Notes: generated from the letters alone by a model not told the origin. Positions 32,611-42,235 are shown, counted from the stretch's first letter. The stretch: 64,000 nucleotides of DNA from Mycobacterium sp. E3198 (GCF_001667015.1 NZ_LZIS01000266.1:1-64000); one strand, 5' to 3'. Program-made: numbers and translations.

Positions 32611-35579
32611 CACCGGGCCCCGCTCAGCTCGGACCGCGCCCCCGGGGTGAGCCGGCGGAACTCGTTGCTGTCGGCGTCGAAGTACCACGCCTGGCGTCCC
32701 GGTTTGGGGATCCCGGCCGCGCGCAGGGCGCTGACGGTCGGCCGGTAGGTCGCGCTCAGTGTCATCTCCGGGCAGACGTGCACGATGTCGGGGCCCAGCC
32801 CGACGGGTATGTTCGCGACGGCCTCGGCCAGATCCGCCGCGGTGATGGTGGCACCGGGCAGCAGCGTCACCGCCGACACCGCCGCCTGCTGGTCACCCAC
32901 CGGCACGTTGTAGGTCACCGCGAGGTCGACGCCGTTGATGCAACCCAGCGCGTCGGTGACCGCTTCGGCGTAGACCAGCCCGCGCGCGGTGTGCACCACC
33001 GAGCCGCGCCGGCCCATCAGCCAGTAGTCGCCGTCGTCGTCGCGGCGGAACAGGTACTCGGTGGAGATCCAGGTGTCGCCCGCGGCGAAGACCCCGCGCT
33101 TGACCGAGGCGCTCGGGTCGATCGGGCCGTTGGACTGCGCGAGCAGCACGCCGACCTGGTTGGGCGCGGCGACCTGCACGAAGCCGCGGTCGTCCTCGAG
33201 GATCAGGTCGTGCTCGGCGTCGTACGCGCCGAGCTCGATGCGCCCGGCGCCCGGCAGCGGCCGGCCCTCGCTGCCGATCTTGGTGGCCGACACGTTGGCC
33301 AGCACGGCCTGCCCGTCGGTGGTAGCGAAGAACTCGACGACGCGGGCCGGGGCGAACGCGTCGACGACGCGCGCCCACAACCCGGTCGGCATGCCGGAGC
33401 CGATGAACAGGCGAACCGGATGGTTGCCGTGCAGCACGAACGCCGGGTCGTCGACGACGTCGCGCAGCATGGCCCAGGTGTAGGACACCACCGTCACGCC
33501 GTACTGTCGCACCTCCTGTACGAACCGGTCGGGCTGCAGGCCGCGCGACAGCGCGATGCGGGTTCCGCCGACGACCGCGCCGCCCAGGCTGACCAGCAGC
33601 GCCGACTCGTGGTGCAACGGCGTCAGGCAGTACACGGTGTCGCGGCGGTCCAGGGCGGCGGTGGAGGCGGTCCCGAAGGCCGACACCGCCCAGCGGTAGT
33701 TGGTGATCTGCTTGGCGACCAGCTCGCCGCCGGCGGCGTTGAACGCGATGAACGCCAGGTCGCGGGCCAATCCCGGGTTGGGCCGGTACCAGGCCGGCAG
33801 CTGCACCGCGTCCGGGTCGATCTGCTCCATGTCGATGACGTCGGAGTCGTGGGGCAGGTGCAGGTCCCGCGCCTCGCCACCCCCGAGCACCAGGATCTGC
33901 CCCGGCAGGTCGCGCGCCGCGTCGAGATTGGTCGGATCGGTGAGGATCTCCGTCACGCCCCCGAGGCGGGCCGACGCGACCAGGTCGGCGTCGGGGCGCA
34001 TCACCACGGCGATGGCACCCAGCCGGGACAACGCGGCGATGGCGACCAGCGCGCTGGGCCGCGTCTCCATCAGGACGCCGACGCGGTCGCCTTGGCGCAC
34101 CCCGACCTCGATCAGGCCACGGACGACGTTGTTGACGCGGCGGTTGACGGCCTCGTAGGTGTGCACGCGGCCGTCGAACAACAGGAACTCGCCCTGCGGG
34201 GCGTCGCGGGCCTGCTCGTCGATGATGCGGCCCAGCGAGATGCGGGTGTGGTCGTTGATCTGCCCCAGCCGGACCAGCCGCGGCAGCGTCCGGACGGTCT
34301 CCACGGCCAGGGTGCGCATCGACTTGTTGGCCGCGACCACGGCGTTGGCCGTGCCGCGCACCGCACCCAGGGCCGCCTCGGAGACCTCCCCGAGGCCGTG
34401 CGCGATCCGCGAGCTGAAGGCCACCCCGCTGTCGGTGTGCTCGATCGGCTGGTCGGCCATCAGGTCGATGCCGGCGGGCTTGTCGCCGCCGGTGGACAGC
34501 CATTGCACCCACTCGGCGACGGTCGGCCAGCTCTCCCGCGCCGCTCGAGATCCGACGACCAGACCGAAATGGCCTGTGCGGATCGGGCGTTCGTAGACCT
34601 CGGCGTTCGGCGCCGCGCGGCGGATGCCGCGCACCGAGGCCGGCTGCCCGATGTCGTCCACCTCGCCGACGAAGGCCAGCACCGGGCAGGTGATGTCGGT
34701 GAGCGTGACCATCTGGCCGTTGATGGCGAAACCACCGGTCATCATCCGGTTGTGCGCGATGAACTGCTTGAGCAGCTCGGAGATGGCCGGGCCCGACCAC
34801 GCGATCCAGCCCTCGCGCTCGAGGAACCGGCGCTGCTGCTCGCGCGGCAACAGCGCCTCACGGTCGTGCAGCTGACGCACGAAGTCCACCCGGGCCTTGG
34901 CCGTCTTGAGCGGGTCCATCATCTGAAAACCGGTGCGCGCCATCCAGCTTGGGATGGCCAGCCGGCTGAAGACGTGGTCCGCCATGAAATTTGCCGCCGG
35001 CGCGGCGAAGTTCGCCGGAATGCCCATGGGCAGGGCTGCCAGAGTGTCCACCGGCGAGCCGAACGCCACGACGCTGGCGATGTCCTTCGAACGCCGGTAG
35101 GCGGCGACCTGGTAACACCACATCCCGCCCTGCGAGTAACCGACCAGGTGCACGTCGCTGCCGGTGGCCTCCTTGACCGTGCCGATCGCCTGGCTGAGCG
35201 CGACGATGTGGTCGGCCAGGTTGCGGCGCATGCCGCCCTCGATCTTGTCCGGCGAGCCGAAGTCGATGACCCACGGATCGATGCCGCCGGCGTGCAGGAT
35301 CCCCACCGCCCCGTCTTCTCGGGTGACGTCCCACATGTCGGCCGACATCATCATCGGGTGCACCATCAGCACCGGCGGGCCCACCGGCGCATGCCCGGGC
35401 CGGCTGTCCGGCGGGAAATACCGGCGCAGCTTGTACATCGGGACGCTCTCGACGATCTGGGACGGAGACGGGACGCTGCCGGTTTCCAAACCCCCCAGTC
35501 GCAAGACCTCGAGCCCGTTTTGAGCCGTCGCGACCAGGCGCTCGACCGGCCGCGTGACCATCGAAAAATTGAGATCCAC
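32610..35579 (-). CDS. Bifunctional lipase / acyl-CoA synthetase-like protein (Rv1683-like)
   Basis: 989 residues from a GTG at 35579 with GGGAG upstream. The N-terminal half (about 40-360) is an alpha/beta hydrolase of the PHA-synthase/LipR type with nucleophile elbow GYSQGG and later Asp/His motifs (VGEVDDIG, GHFGL). The C-terminal half (about 440-980) is an AMP-binding acyl-CoA synthetase relative with GDTWISTEYLFRRDDDG and LMGR motifs. The ATP-binding P-loop, normally YTSGTTG-like, reads FNAAGGELVAK here. The M. bovis BCG orthologue has been described as a lipid-droplet protein with both activities. It is coupled to the Trm112-like gene downstream. Confidence 0.88.
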   Translation of the reverse strand: MDLNFSMVTRPVERLVATAQNGLEVLRLGGLETGSVPSPSQIVESVPMYKLRRYFPPDSRPGHAPVGPPVLMVHPMMMSADMWDVTREDGAVGILHAGGIDPWVIDFGSPDKIEGGMRRNLADHIVALSQAIGTVKEATGSDVHLVGYSQGGMWCYQVAAYRRSKDIASVVAFGSPVDTLAALPMGIPANFAAPAANFMADHVFSRLAIPSWMARTGFQMMDPLKTAKARVDFVRQLHDREALLPREQQRRFLEREGWIAWSGPAISELLKQFIAHNRMMTGGFAINGQMVTLTDITCPVLAFVGEVDDIGQPASVRGIRRAAPNAEVYERPIRTGHFGLVVGSRAARESWPTVAEWVQWLSTGGDKPAGIDLMADQPIEHTDSGVAFSSRIAHGLGEVSEAALGAVRGTANAVVAANKSMRTLAVETVRTLPRLVRLGQINDHTRISLGRIIDEQARDAPQGEFLLFDGRVHTYEAVNRRVNNVVRGLIEVGVRQGDRVGVLMETRPSALVAIAALSRLGAIAVVMRPDADLVASARLGGVTEILTDPTNLDAARDLPGQILVLGGGEARDLHLPHDSDVIDMEQIDPDAVQLPAWYRPNPGLARDLAFIAFNAAGGELVAKQITNYRWAVSAFGTASTAALDRRDTVYCLTPLHHESALLVSLGGAVVGGTRIALSRGLQPDRFVQEVRQYGVTVVSYTWAMLRDVVDDPAFVLHGNHPVRLFIGSGMPTGLWARVVDAFAPARVVEFFATTDGQAVLANVSATKIGSEGRPLPGAGRIELGAYDAEHDLILEDDRGFVQVAAPNQVGVLLAQSNGPIDPSASVKRGVFAAGDTWISTEYLFRRDDDGDYWLMGRRGSVVHTARGLVYAEAVTDALGCINGVDLAVTYNVPVGDQQAAVSAVTLLPGATITAADLAEAVANIPVGLGPDIVHVCPEMTLSATYRPTVSALRAAGIPKPGRQAWYFDADSNEFRRLTPGARSELSGAR

Positions 35580-35732
35580 CGCTGCTCCCTGACTCTTGAC
35601 AGCTCCGACATCATGGCACATCGGCACGCGCTGCGGTTTTGGTCAGGCTGTTTGCCCGCGGGTCGATCGGCCCGCGGGATCGGGCCCGTCTGATTAGGCG
35701 GACGCGTTAATTCGTGCGCCTCCGGCCGGGCG

Positions 35733-36065
35733 TTACAGGCGCGCGAAGCCCATGGGCCCGGCGTCCGCCATCTGACGTAGGCGCTCCGCCATCCGGCGAT
35801 CCTCCCGCGCGAACGCGCGGTGGATGGCCGCGTGTTCGCGGCACTCATCGCAATGCCGACCGTCGTGTTCGGCCGCCTCGTCATAGACGTGCGCGGTTCG
35901 CTCGTGGCTGTCCGCCGAATGGTCCAAGCTCGTGGCCGCGGAGCGCTGAGCCGCCCTGGCCAGTAGCCATGCGCTCGCTGCGCGCTGTCCGGTGCGGAAT
36001 GCGTCTTCGGCGCCCCACACTTGGAGATCGGGTTCAGCCTGGAGCCCGTTATCTGCGCTGGTCAT
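35733..36065 (-). CDS. Small His/Cys-containing hypothetical protein
   Basis: 110 residues from the ATG at 36065 with AAAGGA upstream. The protein is hydrophilic and helical. A central His/Asp/Glu/Cys-rich stretch (HDGRHCDECREHAAIHRAF, about 68-86) could bind a metal. There is no membrane segment or recognisable domain. A SigF-like promoter lies just upstream, which suggests a stationary-phase or stress protein. Function unknown. Confidence 0.6.
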   Translation of the reverse strand: MTSADNGLQAEPDLQVWGAEDAFRTGQRAASAWLLARAAQRSAATSLDHSADSHERTAHVYDEAAEHDGRHCDECREHAAIHRAFAREDRRMAERLRQMADAGPMGFARL

Positions 36066-36091
36066 GCTCCAGTCCTTTCTGGCCGCATGAT

Positions 36092-36115
36092 TAACCCGGT
36101 TGGCGCGGCTGAAAC
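36092..36115 (-). promoter_or_regulatory. SigF-like promoter for the small His/Cys protein
   Basis: On the minus strand GTTT (36112-36115) and GGGTTA (36092-36097) are 14 bases apart, close to the SigF/SigB pattern GTTT-N14-16-GGGTAT, about 25 bases before the start codon. Confidence 0.4.
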
Positions 36116-36152
36116 GCCTTTGGCCGAACGAGTCTCGGCGGCGGCGACTTGC

Positions 36153-36180
36153 GTTGATTAGCGCCGCTGAATAGGGGTAT
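36153..36180 (+). promoter_or_regulatory. Possible SigF-like promoter toward the oxidative operon
   Basis: A perfect GGGTAT -10 (36175-36180) is preceded by GTTG at 36153-36156, 18 bases away, slightly wider than usual. It would leave a leader of about 280 bases before the first gene. Confidence 0.25.
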
Positions 36181-36466
36181 GTAACCCAAGCGCATGGTTC
36201 GCGACGCATGCTCGCGTGCGTCAGGACCACCTCGGTTGAAACACGCAGCTGGGCGCTTAACCAGTTTTCTGGGCAGCCACCTCGACTCGTCGTTGCGACC
36301 GGGTGTCGTAGGGGTGGCCGCGACAGCGTGTTTCCTTGCGGAAGTGAGGTGGCCCGATGGGCAAGCCGACGGCCCGATTTGCCGGCCTCGGGCGCCCTGC
36401 CGCTATTCGTCAACGAATTCACGCCGGGCCGGTGCTGCCCGGCGAACGTCAGGAAAGGGTGCGGAA

Positions 36467-36949
36467 ATGTTGTTGCTAGGCAACGGCGGACGGCGCAAAG
36501 GCGGTCAACCCCAACAGCTGGCCGAGCTGGCACTGTACGACGTCGCGCACGGTCGCTTCGAACGCTCGCTGTCGGGCCTCACGGCGGTGGCGGCCGTCGT
36601 GACGACGGCCGAAATCTACTTCGAGCACTACAAGGCCAGCTTCGGCAACAAGTGGATGTGGAGCCCCATCGTGGTGACCCCGCCGGTGGTGGTCGCCGGA
36701 ATCGGCGGGGTGTTCTCGCGGCGCTGGGCCAAGCTCTGGCTGCCGATCACCGCCGGGATCTACACGGCCAACGGCCTGATGGGCGAGTATCTGCACGCCC
36801 GCGGGGTCGCGCGCAAGCCCGGCGGCTGGAAGCACGCGTCCTACAACGTGCCGATGGGCCCGCCGATCGCCGCGCCCGGATTGATGTGCATGGTCGGCGG
36901 GATGGGGTTGCTCGCCTCGCTGCTGCGCCGCGAACGGTTCCGGCGATAG
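36467..36949 (+). CDS. Membrane protein at the head of the oxidative operon
   Basis: 160 residues from the ATG at 36467 (AGGAAAGG upstream). Three to four hydrophobic segments at about 38-58, 70-90, 92-112 and 135-155. There are no cofactor motifs that would make it a cytochrome, and no domain I can name. Its place 15 bases ahead of the gluconate-dehydrogenase small subunit suggests that it anchors or serves the GMC enzyme at the membrane. Confidence 0.6.
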   Translation: MLLLGNGGRRKGGQPQQLAELALYDVAHGRFERSLSGLTAVAAVVTTAEIYFEHYKASFGNKWMWSPIVVTPPVVVAGIGGVFSRRWAKLWLPITAGIYTANGLMGEYLHARGVARKPGGWKHASYNVPMGPPIAAPGLMCMVGGMGLLASLLRRERFRR

Positions 36950-36964
36950 CGAGGAACTTTCACG

Positions 36965-37711
36965 ATGGCCGACACCTCTCTCCCCGACCACCTGCCCAAC
37001 CTGCGCCCGGATCGTCAGCCCCCGCACCCGTCGTGGCTTCCCAAGCAGCGCCGCGGCACCACTCCCCAAATGATCGGGCGCTACCCCGATTTCGACGTGC
37101 TGGAAACCGTCGACTCCTGGGACGACGCCACCAAAAAAGTGGTGCTGGCCAGGCTGAAACCCCCCGGCCCGCTGCGGTTCTTCACCAAGGACGAGGAGCC
37201 CTGCCTGCGCGCGTTCTGTGACACGGTGCTCGCGCAGGATCGCGAACCGCGGGTGCCGGTCGCCGAATCGGTCGACTCGAAGCTGGCCGACGGGCGCCTC
37301 GACGGCTACCAGTACGCCGACATGCCCGACGATCGTGACACCTGGCGGCTGGTGCTGCGCGGGCTGGACGAAACCGCCACGCGCCGTTACGGCGCGCCCT
37401 CCTTCGCCGCCGCCGAGCCCGCCACCCGCGAAGCGATCATCGACCAATTTTCCCTGGGCCAACTCGAGGACGGGGCCTGGGAGCGCCTGAACGTCAAGCG
37501 CGCCTGGTCGGTGTGCATGCGAATGACGTTGTCGGGCTTTTACTCCCACCCGTGGGCCTGGAACGAGATCGGCTTCGGCGGACCGGCCTACCCACGCGGG
37601 TTCATGCGCCTCGGCGGCGCCACCGGGCCCGCCTCGGCGCGCGAACCGTTCGAGACCCGCGGGGCCACCGACGAGGATCCCGTTGAGGTCGAGCACGAGG
37701 GTGAGGTGTGA
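36965..37711 (+). CDS. Gluconate 2-dehydrogenase subunit 3 family protein
   Basis: 248 residues with GAGGA upstream of the ATG. Residues about 75-190 match the small-subunit family of membrane-bound FAD sugar and sugar-acid dehydrogenases (CLRAFCDTVLAQD, AIIDQFSLGQL, RMTLSGFYSHPWAWNEIGF). In that family this subunit stabilises and helps export the GMC flavoprotein, usually by a Tat signal. I see no clear twin-arginine signal here. Its stop overlaps the GMC gene (ATGA). Confidence 0.8.
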   Translation: MADTSLPDHLPNLRPDRQPPHPSWLPKQRRGTTPQMIGRYPDFDVLETVDSWDDATKKVVLARLKPPGPLRFFTKDEEPCLRAFCDTVLAQDREPRVPVAESVDSKLADGRLDGYQYADMPDDRDTWRLVLRGLDETATRRYGAPSFAAAEPATREAIIDQFSLGQLEDGAWERLNVKRAWSVCMRMTLSGFYSHPWAWNEIGFGGPAYPRGFMRLGGATGPASAREPFETRGATDEDPVEVEHEGEV

Positions 37712-39420
37712 TGGGCGACTTCCTGCGTGGCCTGCTCAAGGGCGCGGTCGGGCCCAAGGACAACGATTCCCGGTTCCTGCTCGATGTGCACTCCCGCGAA
37801 CTGCCGGGCGAGAAGACCATGCGCCGATACGACCACGACGACGAGGTCGACCTGCTCGTCGTCGGTGCCGGCGCCGGCGGCTCGGTGCTCGCGCAACGGC
37901 TGGCGCGCGCCGGCTGGCGGGTGGTAATCCTCGAGGCGGGCCCCTTCTGGCACCCCGACGAGGACTGGGTGTCCGACGAGGCGGGTTCGCATTCGCTGTA
38001 CTGGACGCAGAAGCGCATCATCGGCGGTCAAGACCCGATTGAGCTGGGCAAGAACAACTCCGGGCGCGGCGTCGGCGGCTCCATGGTCCACTACGCCGGC
38101 TACTGCCCGCGGTTTCACCCCAGCGACTTTGCCACCCACACCCTCGATGGGGTCGGCGCGGACTGGCCCCTCCGCTACGACGACCTGCGTGCGCACTACG
38201 AGCGCGTCGAGCTGGAGTTGCCGGTCGCCGGCCAGAACTGGCCCTGGGGCCACCCGCATCGGTATTCGTTTGCCCCCCATCCCATCTCGGGTGCGGCCGC
38301 CAAACTGTGGGACGGCGCGATCAAACTGGGCATCGAAATGCGCGTCGGGCCCGTCGGCATCGTCAACGGCACCTTCGGCAACCGCCCGCACTGCATCTAC
38401 CGCGGCTACTGCCTGCAGGGCTGCAAGGTCAACGCCAAGGCCAGCCCGTACGTCACGCACCTGCCCGACGCGCTGGCCCACGGCGTGGAGATCCGCGCCA
38501 ACTGCATGGCCGCCCGCATCGAACTCGACGAGAGCGGGGCCGCCCGGGGTGTCGTGTATTACGACGAGGCGGGCGGCACAGAGCGGCTGCAGCGAGCCAA
38601 AGCCGTTGCGGTGGCAGGCTATTCGATCGAAACCCCGCGCCTGCTGTTGAACTCGGTCAGCGACCGCTTCCCGAACGGGCTGGGCAACAACGACGATCAG
38701 GTCGGGCGCTACGTGATGGTGCAGGGCGCCACGCAGTCCGCGGGCCGGTGGTCCGAGGAGGTCCGGATGTACAAGGCGCCTCCCCCGGAGGTGTCCTCCG
38801 AGCAGTTCTACGAGACCGACCCCTCGCGGGGATTCGCGCGGGGCTTTTCCATCCAGACCGTGTCGCCCATGCCCATCGGCTGGGCCGAGCACGTGATGGC
38901 CGACGGGCACTGGGGCCGTGCCCTGCGCGAGTACATGCGCGACTACAACCATTGGGCGACCATCGGCGTGCTCAACGAGCTGCTGCCGCAGCCGGACAAC
39001 CGGGTCAGCCTGGCGAACGAGACTGATCCGTACGGCATCCCGGTGGCCCGGTTCGACTACACGCTGTGCGACAACGACAAGGCCAACATGGCCTACTCCA
39101 CCAAGGTGATCGGGGACATCCTGCACGCCGCCGACGCCCAGGACGTGCTCACCATCGAGCGATTCGCCCACCTGATCGGCGGCGCCCGCATGGGGACCGG
39201 CCCGGAGAACTCGGTGGTCGACTCCGATCATCGCGTGTGGGGCGTGCCGAACCTGTTCCTCGCCGACGGCTCGGTCTGCCCGACGCAGGGCTCGGCCAAC
39301 CCGGCCCTGACGATCATGGCGCTGGCCTCGCGGCTGGCCGAACGGATGGCGAGCGGGAAGATCCGCGCCGACGCCGGCGCCGCCGCCGATCGACGGTCGA
39401 AGGCGGGCGCCCGTGGCTGA
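37708..39420 (+). CDS. GMC-family FAD oxidoreductase (gluconate dehydrogenase large subunit type)
   Basis: 570 residues. FAD-binding Rossmann motif VVGAGAGGSVLAQRLA at about 51-66, GMC signature GRGVGGSMVHYAGYCPRF, a Cys-rich loop (HCIYRGYCLQGCKVNAK) as in gluconate and 2-ketogluconate dehydrogenases, and the C-terminal SANPALTIMALA. It should oxidise a sugar or sugar acid and pass electrons to the respiratory chain with the small subunit. No cytochrome c subunit is present in the operon. It overlaps the GH15 gene by eight bases. Confidence 0.85.
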   Translation: MMGDFLRGLLKGAVGPKDNDSRFLLDVHSRELPGEKTMRRYDHDDEVDLLVVGAGAGGSVLAQRLARAGWRVVILEAGPFWHPDEDWVSDEAGSHSLYWTQKRIIGGQDPIELGKNNSGRGVGGSMVHYAGYCPRFHPSDFATHTLDGVGADWPLRYDDLRAHYERVELELPVAGQNWPWGHPHRYSFAPHPISGAAAKLWDGAIKLGIEMRVGPVGIVNGTFGNRPHCIYRGYCLQGCKVNAKASPYVTHLPDALAHGVEIRANCMAARIELDESGAARGVVYYDEAGGTERLQRAKAVAVAGYSIETPRLLLNSVSDRFPNGLGNNDDQVGRYVMVQGATQSAGRWSEEVRMYKAPPPEVSSEQFYETDPSRGFARGFSIQTVSPMPIGWAEHVMADGHWGRALREYMRDYNHWATIGVLNELLPQPDNRVSLANETDPYGIPVARFDYTLCDNDKANMAYSTKVIGDILHAADAQDVLTIERFAHLIGGARMGTGPENSVVDSDHRVWGVPNLFLADGSVCPTQGSANPALTIMALASRLAERMASGKIRADAGAAADRRSKAGARG

Positions 39421-41203
39421 GCAGCCGATCGATGTCGACGCCGCGTTCACGCCCCGCGTGCTGCGCGAGTACGCGCTGCTCGCCGACGGCGAACGAGGCG
39501 CGCTGATCGGGCCGGAGGGCGACGTGGCGTGGATGTGCGCGCCGCGCTGGGATTCCGACGCGGTCTTCTCGAATTTGGTTGGCGGCGACGGAATTTACGC
39601 GGTCACCCCGACCGACGTGCGGCACGTGTGGGGCGGCTACTACGAGCCGGGCAGCCTGATCTGGCGAAACCGCTGGATCACCCGCGACGCCATTGTGGAA
39701 TGCCGCGAGGCGCTCGCCTTCCCCGGCGACCCCGATCGGGTGGTGCTGTTGCGCCGCCTCACCGGCTGCCGCGGCACGGCGCGATTGCGGGTGCTGCTGG
39801 CGCCGAGTGCCGGGTTCGGGCGGCACGGCCCCGGCCGGCCGAGCTTCGAGGACGGCATCTGGAGCGGACGGTCGGGACGGTTGCGCTGGCGGTGGTCGGG
39901 CGGTGCCGACGCTCGCCCCGTGAAATCGGCGGACGGACGCGGCGACCCGCTGATGTTCGAAATCACCATCGACGAGGGCCGGCACCACGACCTGGTGCTG
40001 GAGCTGTCCGAGCGCGCGCTGCCCGAGCGGCCGCCCGACCCCGACCTCACCTGGGTCGCCACCGCCGACTCCTGGCGGCGCACCGTGCCCGATCTGGACT
40101 GCAGCGTCGCACCCCGCGACGCGCGCCACTCTTACGTGGTACTGCGGGGGCTGACCAGCAGCACCGGCGGCATGGTGGCGGCCGCCACGATGAGCCTGCC
40201 CGAACGCGCGCACACCAACCAGAATTACGACTACCGCTACGCCTGGATCCGCGACCAGGTATACGCCGGACTCGCCGCCGCCGCCGTCGGCGCCACCGAG
40301 CTGCTCGACCAGGCGGTCCAGTTCGTCGGCGCCCGGCTGCTCGAGCACGGCCCACACCTCAAGCCGGCCTACACCGTCACCGGCGGCGCCGTGCCCAGCG
40401 AGGAAACCCTCGACCTGCCCGGCTACCCGGGCGGCTCCGACAAGCTCGGCAACTGGGTCAACCAGCAATTCCAGCTCGACGTCTTCGGCGAGGCGCTGCA
40501 GCTGCTGGCCAAAGCGGGCGCCGCCGATCGGCTCGACGCCGAGGGTTGGCGCGCCGCCCAGACCGCCATCGCCGCGATCGAAAAGCGTTGGCGCGAGCCG
40601 GACGCCGGCGTCTGGGAGATCGACGACGAGCGGTGGACGCAGTCTCGCCTGGCCTGTGTGGCCGGGCTGCGGACCATCGCAAAAGTGGCCGGCGCCGGCG
40701 CCGACGCCGCCGCCGCCACCACATTGGCCGACGCGATCCTCGCCGACACCGCGTCAAGCAGCCTGCATCCGCACGGCTACTGGCAACGCAGCCCGCGGCT
40801 GACCGGGGTCGACGCGTCGCTGCTGCTGCCGCCGGTGCGCGGCGCCGTGCCCGCCGACGACCCCCGCACCCGGGCCACGCTGGACGCCGTCCGCCGGGAA
40901 CTCACGGACGACGGGTTCGTCTACCGCTTCCGGCACGACGACCGGGACCTGGGCGACGCCGAGGGCGCTTTTTTGCTCTGCGGCTTCATGATGGCGCTGG
41001 CCGAACACCAGATCGGCCATGCGCACTGCGCGATGCGCTGGTTCGAACGTAACCGCGCCGCGTGCGGCCCCCCGGGACTGTTTTGCGAGGAATACGACGT
41101 CAGGCAGCGGCAGCTGCGCGGCAACATGCCCCAAGCGTTCGCGCACGCCCTGCTGCTGGAATGCACGGCCACCCTGGCCGAGGACGCCATCCATCACGAC
41201 TGA
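39413..41203 (+). CDS. Glycoside hydrolase family 15 protein (glucoamylase/trehalase-like)
   Basis: 596 residues from a GTG. N-terminal beta-sandwich (about 10-250) and C-terminal alpha/alpha barrel, the standard GH15 plan. YRYAWIRDQVYA is the substrate loop, GNWVNQQFQLDVFGEALQ the central motif, and GLFCEEYDVRQRQLRGNMPQAFAH (given in parts by position about 552-575) contains the catalytic Glu region. Mycobacterial relatives include a trehalase, so trehalose or another alpha-glucoside is the most likely substrate. No signal peptide is seen, so it acts in the cytoplasm. Confidence 0.85.
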   Translation: MAEQPIDVDAAFTPRVLREYALLADGERGALIGPEGDVAWMCAPRWDSDAVFSNLVGGDGIYAVTPTDVRHVWGGYYEPGSLIWRNRWITRDAIVECREALAFPGDPDRVVLLRRLTGCRGTARLRVLLAPSAGFGRHGPGRPSFEDGIWSGRSGRLRWRWSGGADARPVKSADGRGDPLMFEITIDEGRHHDLVLELSERALPERPPDPDLTWVATADSWRRTVPDLDCSVAPRDARHSYVVLRGLTSSTGGMVAAATMSLPERAHTNQNYDYRYAWIRDQVYAGLAAAAVGATELLDQAVQFVGARLLEHGPHLKPAYTVTGGAVPSEETLDLPGYPGGSDKLGNWVNQQFQLDVFGEALQLLAKAGAADRLDAEGWRAAQTAIAAIEKRWREPDAGVWEIDDERWTQSRLACVAGLRTIAKVAGAGADAAAATTLADAILADTASSSLHPHGYWQRSPRLTGVDASLLLPPVRGAVPADDPRTRATLDAVRRELTDDGFVYRFRHDDRDLGDAEGAFLLCGFMMALAEHQIGHAHCAMRWFERNRAACGPPGLFCEEYDVRQRQLRGNMPQAFAHALLLECTATLAEDAIHHD

Positions 41204-41221
41204 ACGAGAGGAGATTCAGCG

Positions 41222-42235
41222 ATGACACAGACTGTCGTGATCACCGGGGCGAGTGCCGGCATCGGCCGCGCCACCGCCCAGTTGTTCGGGAAGCGCGGCG
41301 CCAACGTCGCCCTGCTCGCCCGCGGCGCGGCGGGGCTGGAAGGCGCCGCCCGCGACGTCGAGGCCGGCGGGGGCAAGGCCCTGGCCATCCCGACCGACGT
41401 GGCCGACCACTCGGCCGTCGAGGCCGCCGCCGACGAGGCCGAGGCCGCGTTCGGGCCCATCGACACGTGGGTGAACGTCGCCTTCACGTCGGTGTTCGCG
41501 CCGTTCTGGGAGATATCCGCCGAGGAATTCAAGCGCGTGACCGAGGTGACCTACCTCGGCTACGTGCACGGCACCATGGCGGCGCTGGCGAGGATGCGCC
41601 CGCGCGACCGCGGCACCATCGTGCAGGTCGGGTCCGCGCTCAGCGAGCGGTCCATCCCGCTGCAGTCGGCCTACTGCGGCGCCAAGCACGCCACCAACGG
41701 CTTCACCGAATCGGTGCGCTGCGAGCTACTGCACGAGGGCTCGAACGTGCGGATCACCGTCGTCCAGATGCCCGCGGTCAACACCCCGCAGTTCTCCTGG
41801 GTGCTGTCCCGCCTGCCCCGCCACCCCCAGCCGGTGCCGCCGATCTACCAACCGGAGGTCGCCGCCCGCGGCGTCGTCTACGCCGCCGATCATCCCGGGC
41901 GCAAGCAGTATTGGGTCGGTGACAGCACCGCGGTCACCCTGCTCGCGCAGAAGTTCGTCGCGCCGTTGCTGGACCGCTACCTCGGTCGCACCGGATTCGA
42001 CTCGCAGCAGACCGACGAGCGCGTGAACGGCCAACAGCCGCACAACCTGTGGCAGCCGGTCGATCAGGAGCCCGGCAGCGACCACGGCGCCCACGGCGAG
42101 TTCGACGACAAGTCGCACGCCCACAGCCCGGAGGTGTGGTTGTCCCAACATCCCGTCGCCGGCGGCGCCGGGATGTTGGGCATGGGTCTTGGTGCGCTGC
42201 TGGGGATGCGGTCCGCCCGCCGGCGCGCCCAATGA
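41222..42235 (+). CDS. Short-chain dehydrogenase with C-terminal extension
   Basis: 337 residues, GGAG upstream of the ATG. TGASAGIGRA (about 8-17), catalytic Ser and YCGAK (about 154-158) of the classical SDR family. After about 250 it has an extension that is hydrophilic and His-rich and ends in a glycine-rich hydrophobic stretch (GGAGMLGMGLGALLGM) with basic residues, which may touch the membrane. It lies 18 bases after the GH15 gene and overlaps the next gene (ATGA). The substrate is presumably a sugar-derived alcohol or ketone. Confidence 0.82.
   Translation: MTQTVVITGASAGIGRATAQLFGKRGANVALLARGAAGLEGAARDVEAGGGKALAIPTDVADHSAVEAAADEAEAAFGPIDTWVNVAFTSVFAPFWEISAEEFKRVTEVTYLGYVHGTMAALARMRPRDRGTIVQVGSALSERSIPLQSAYCGAKHATNGFTESVRCELLHEGSNVRITVVQMPAVNTPQFSWVLSRLPRHPQPVPPIYQPEVAARGVVYAADHPGRKQYWVGDSTAVTLLAQKFVAPLLDRYLGRTGFDSQQTDERVNGQQPHNLWQPVDQEPGSDHGAHGEFDDKSHAHSPEVWLSQHPVAGGAGMLGMGLGALLGMRSARRRAQ

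Larger units (their letters stand above)
36066..36466. other. 401-base divergent intergenic region
   Basis: It separates the small His/Cys protein from the seven-gene oxidative operon. It contains two SigF-like promoter candidates in opposite directions and an AAAGG ribosome site near 36453. The frames through it are of low quality, and I see no gene or strong hairpin. Confidence 0.6.
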
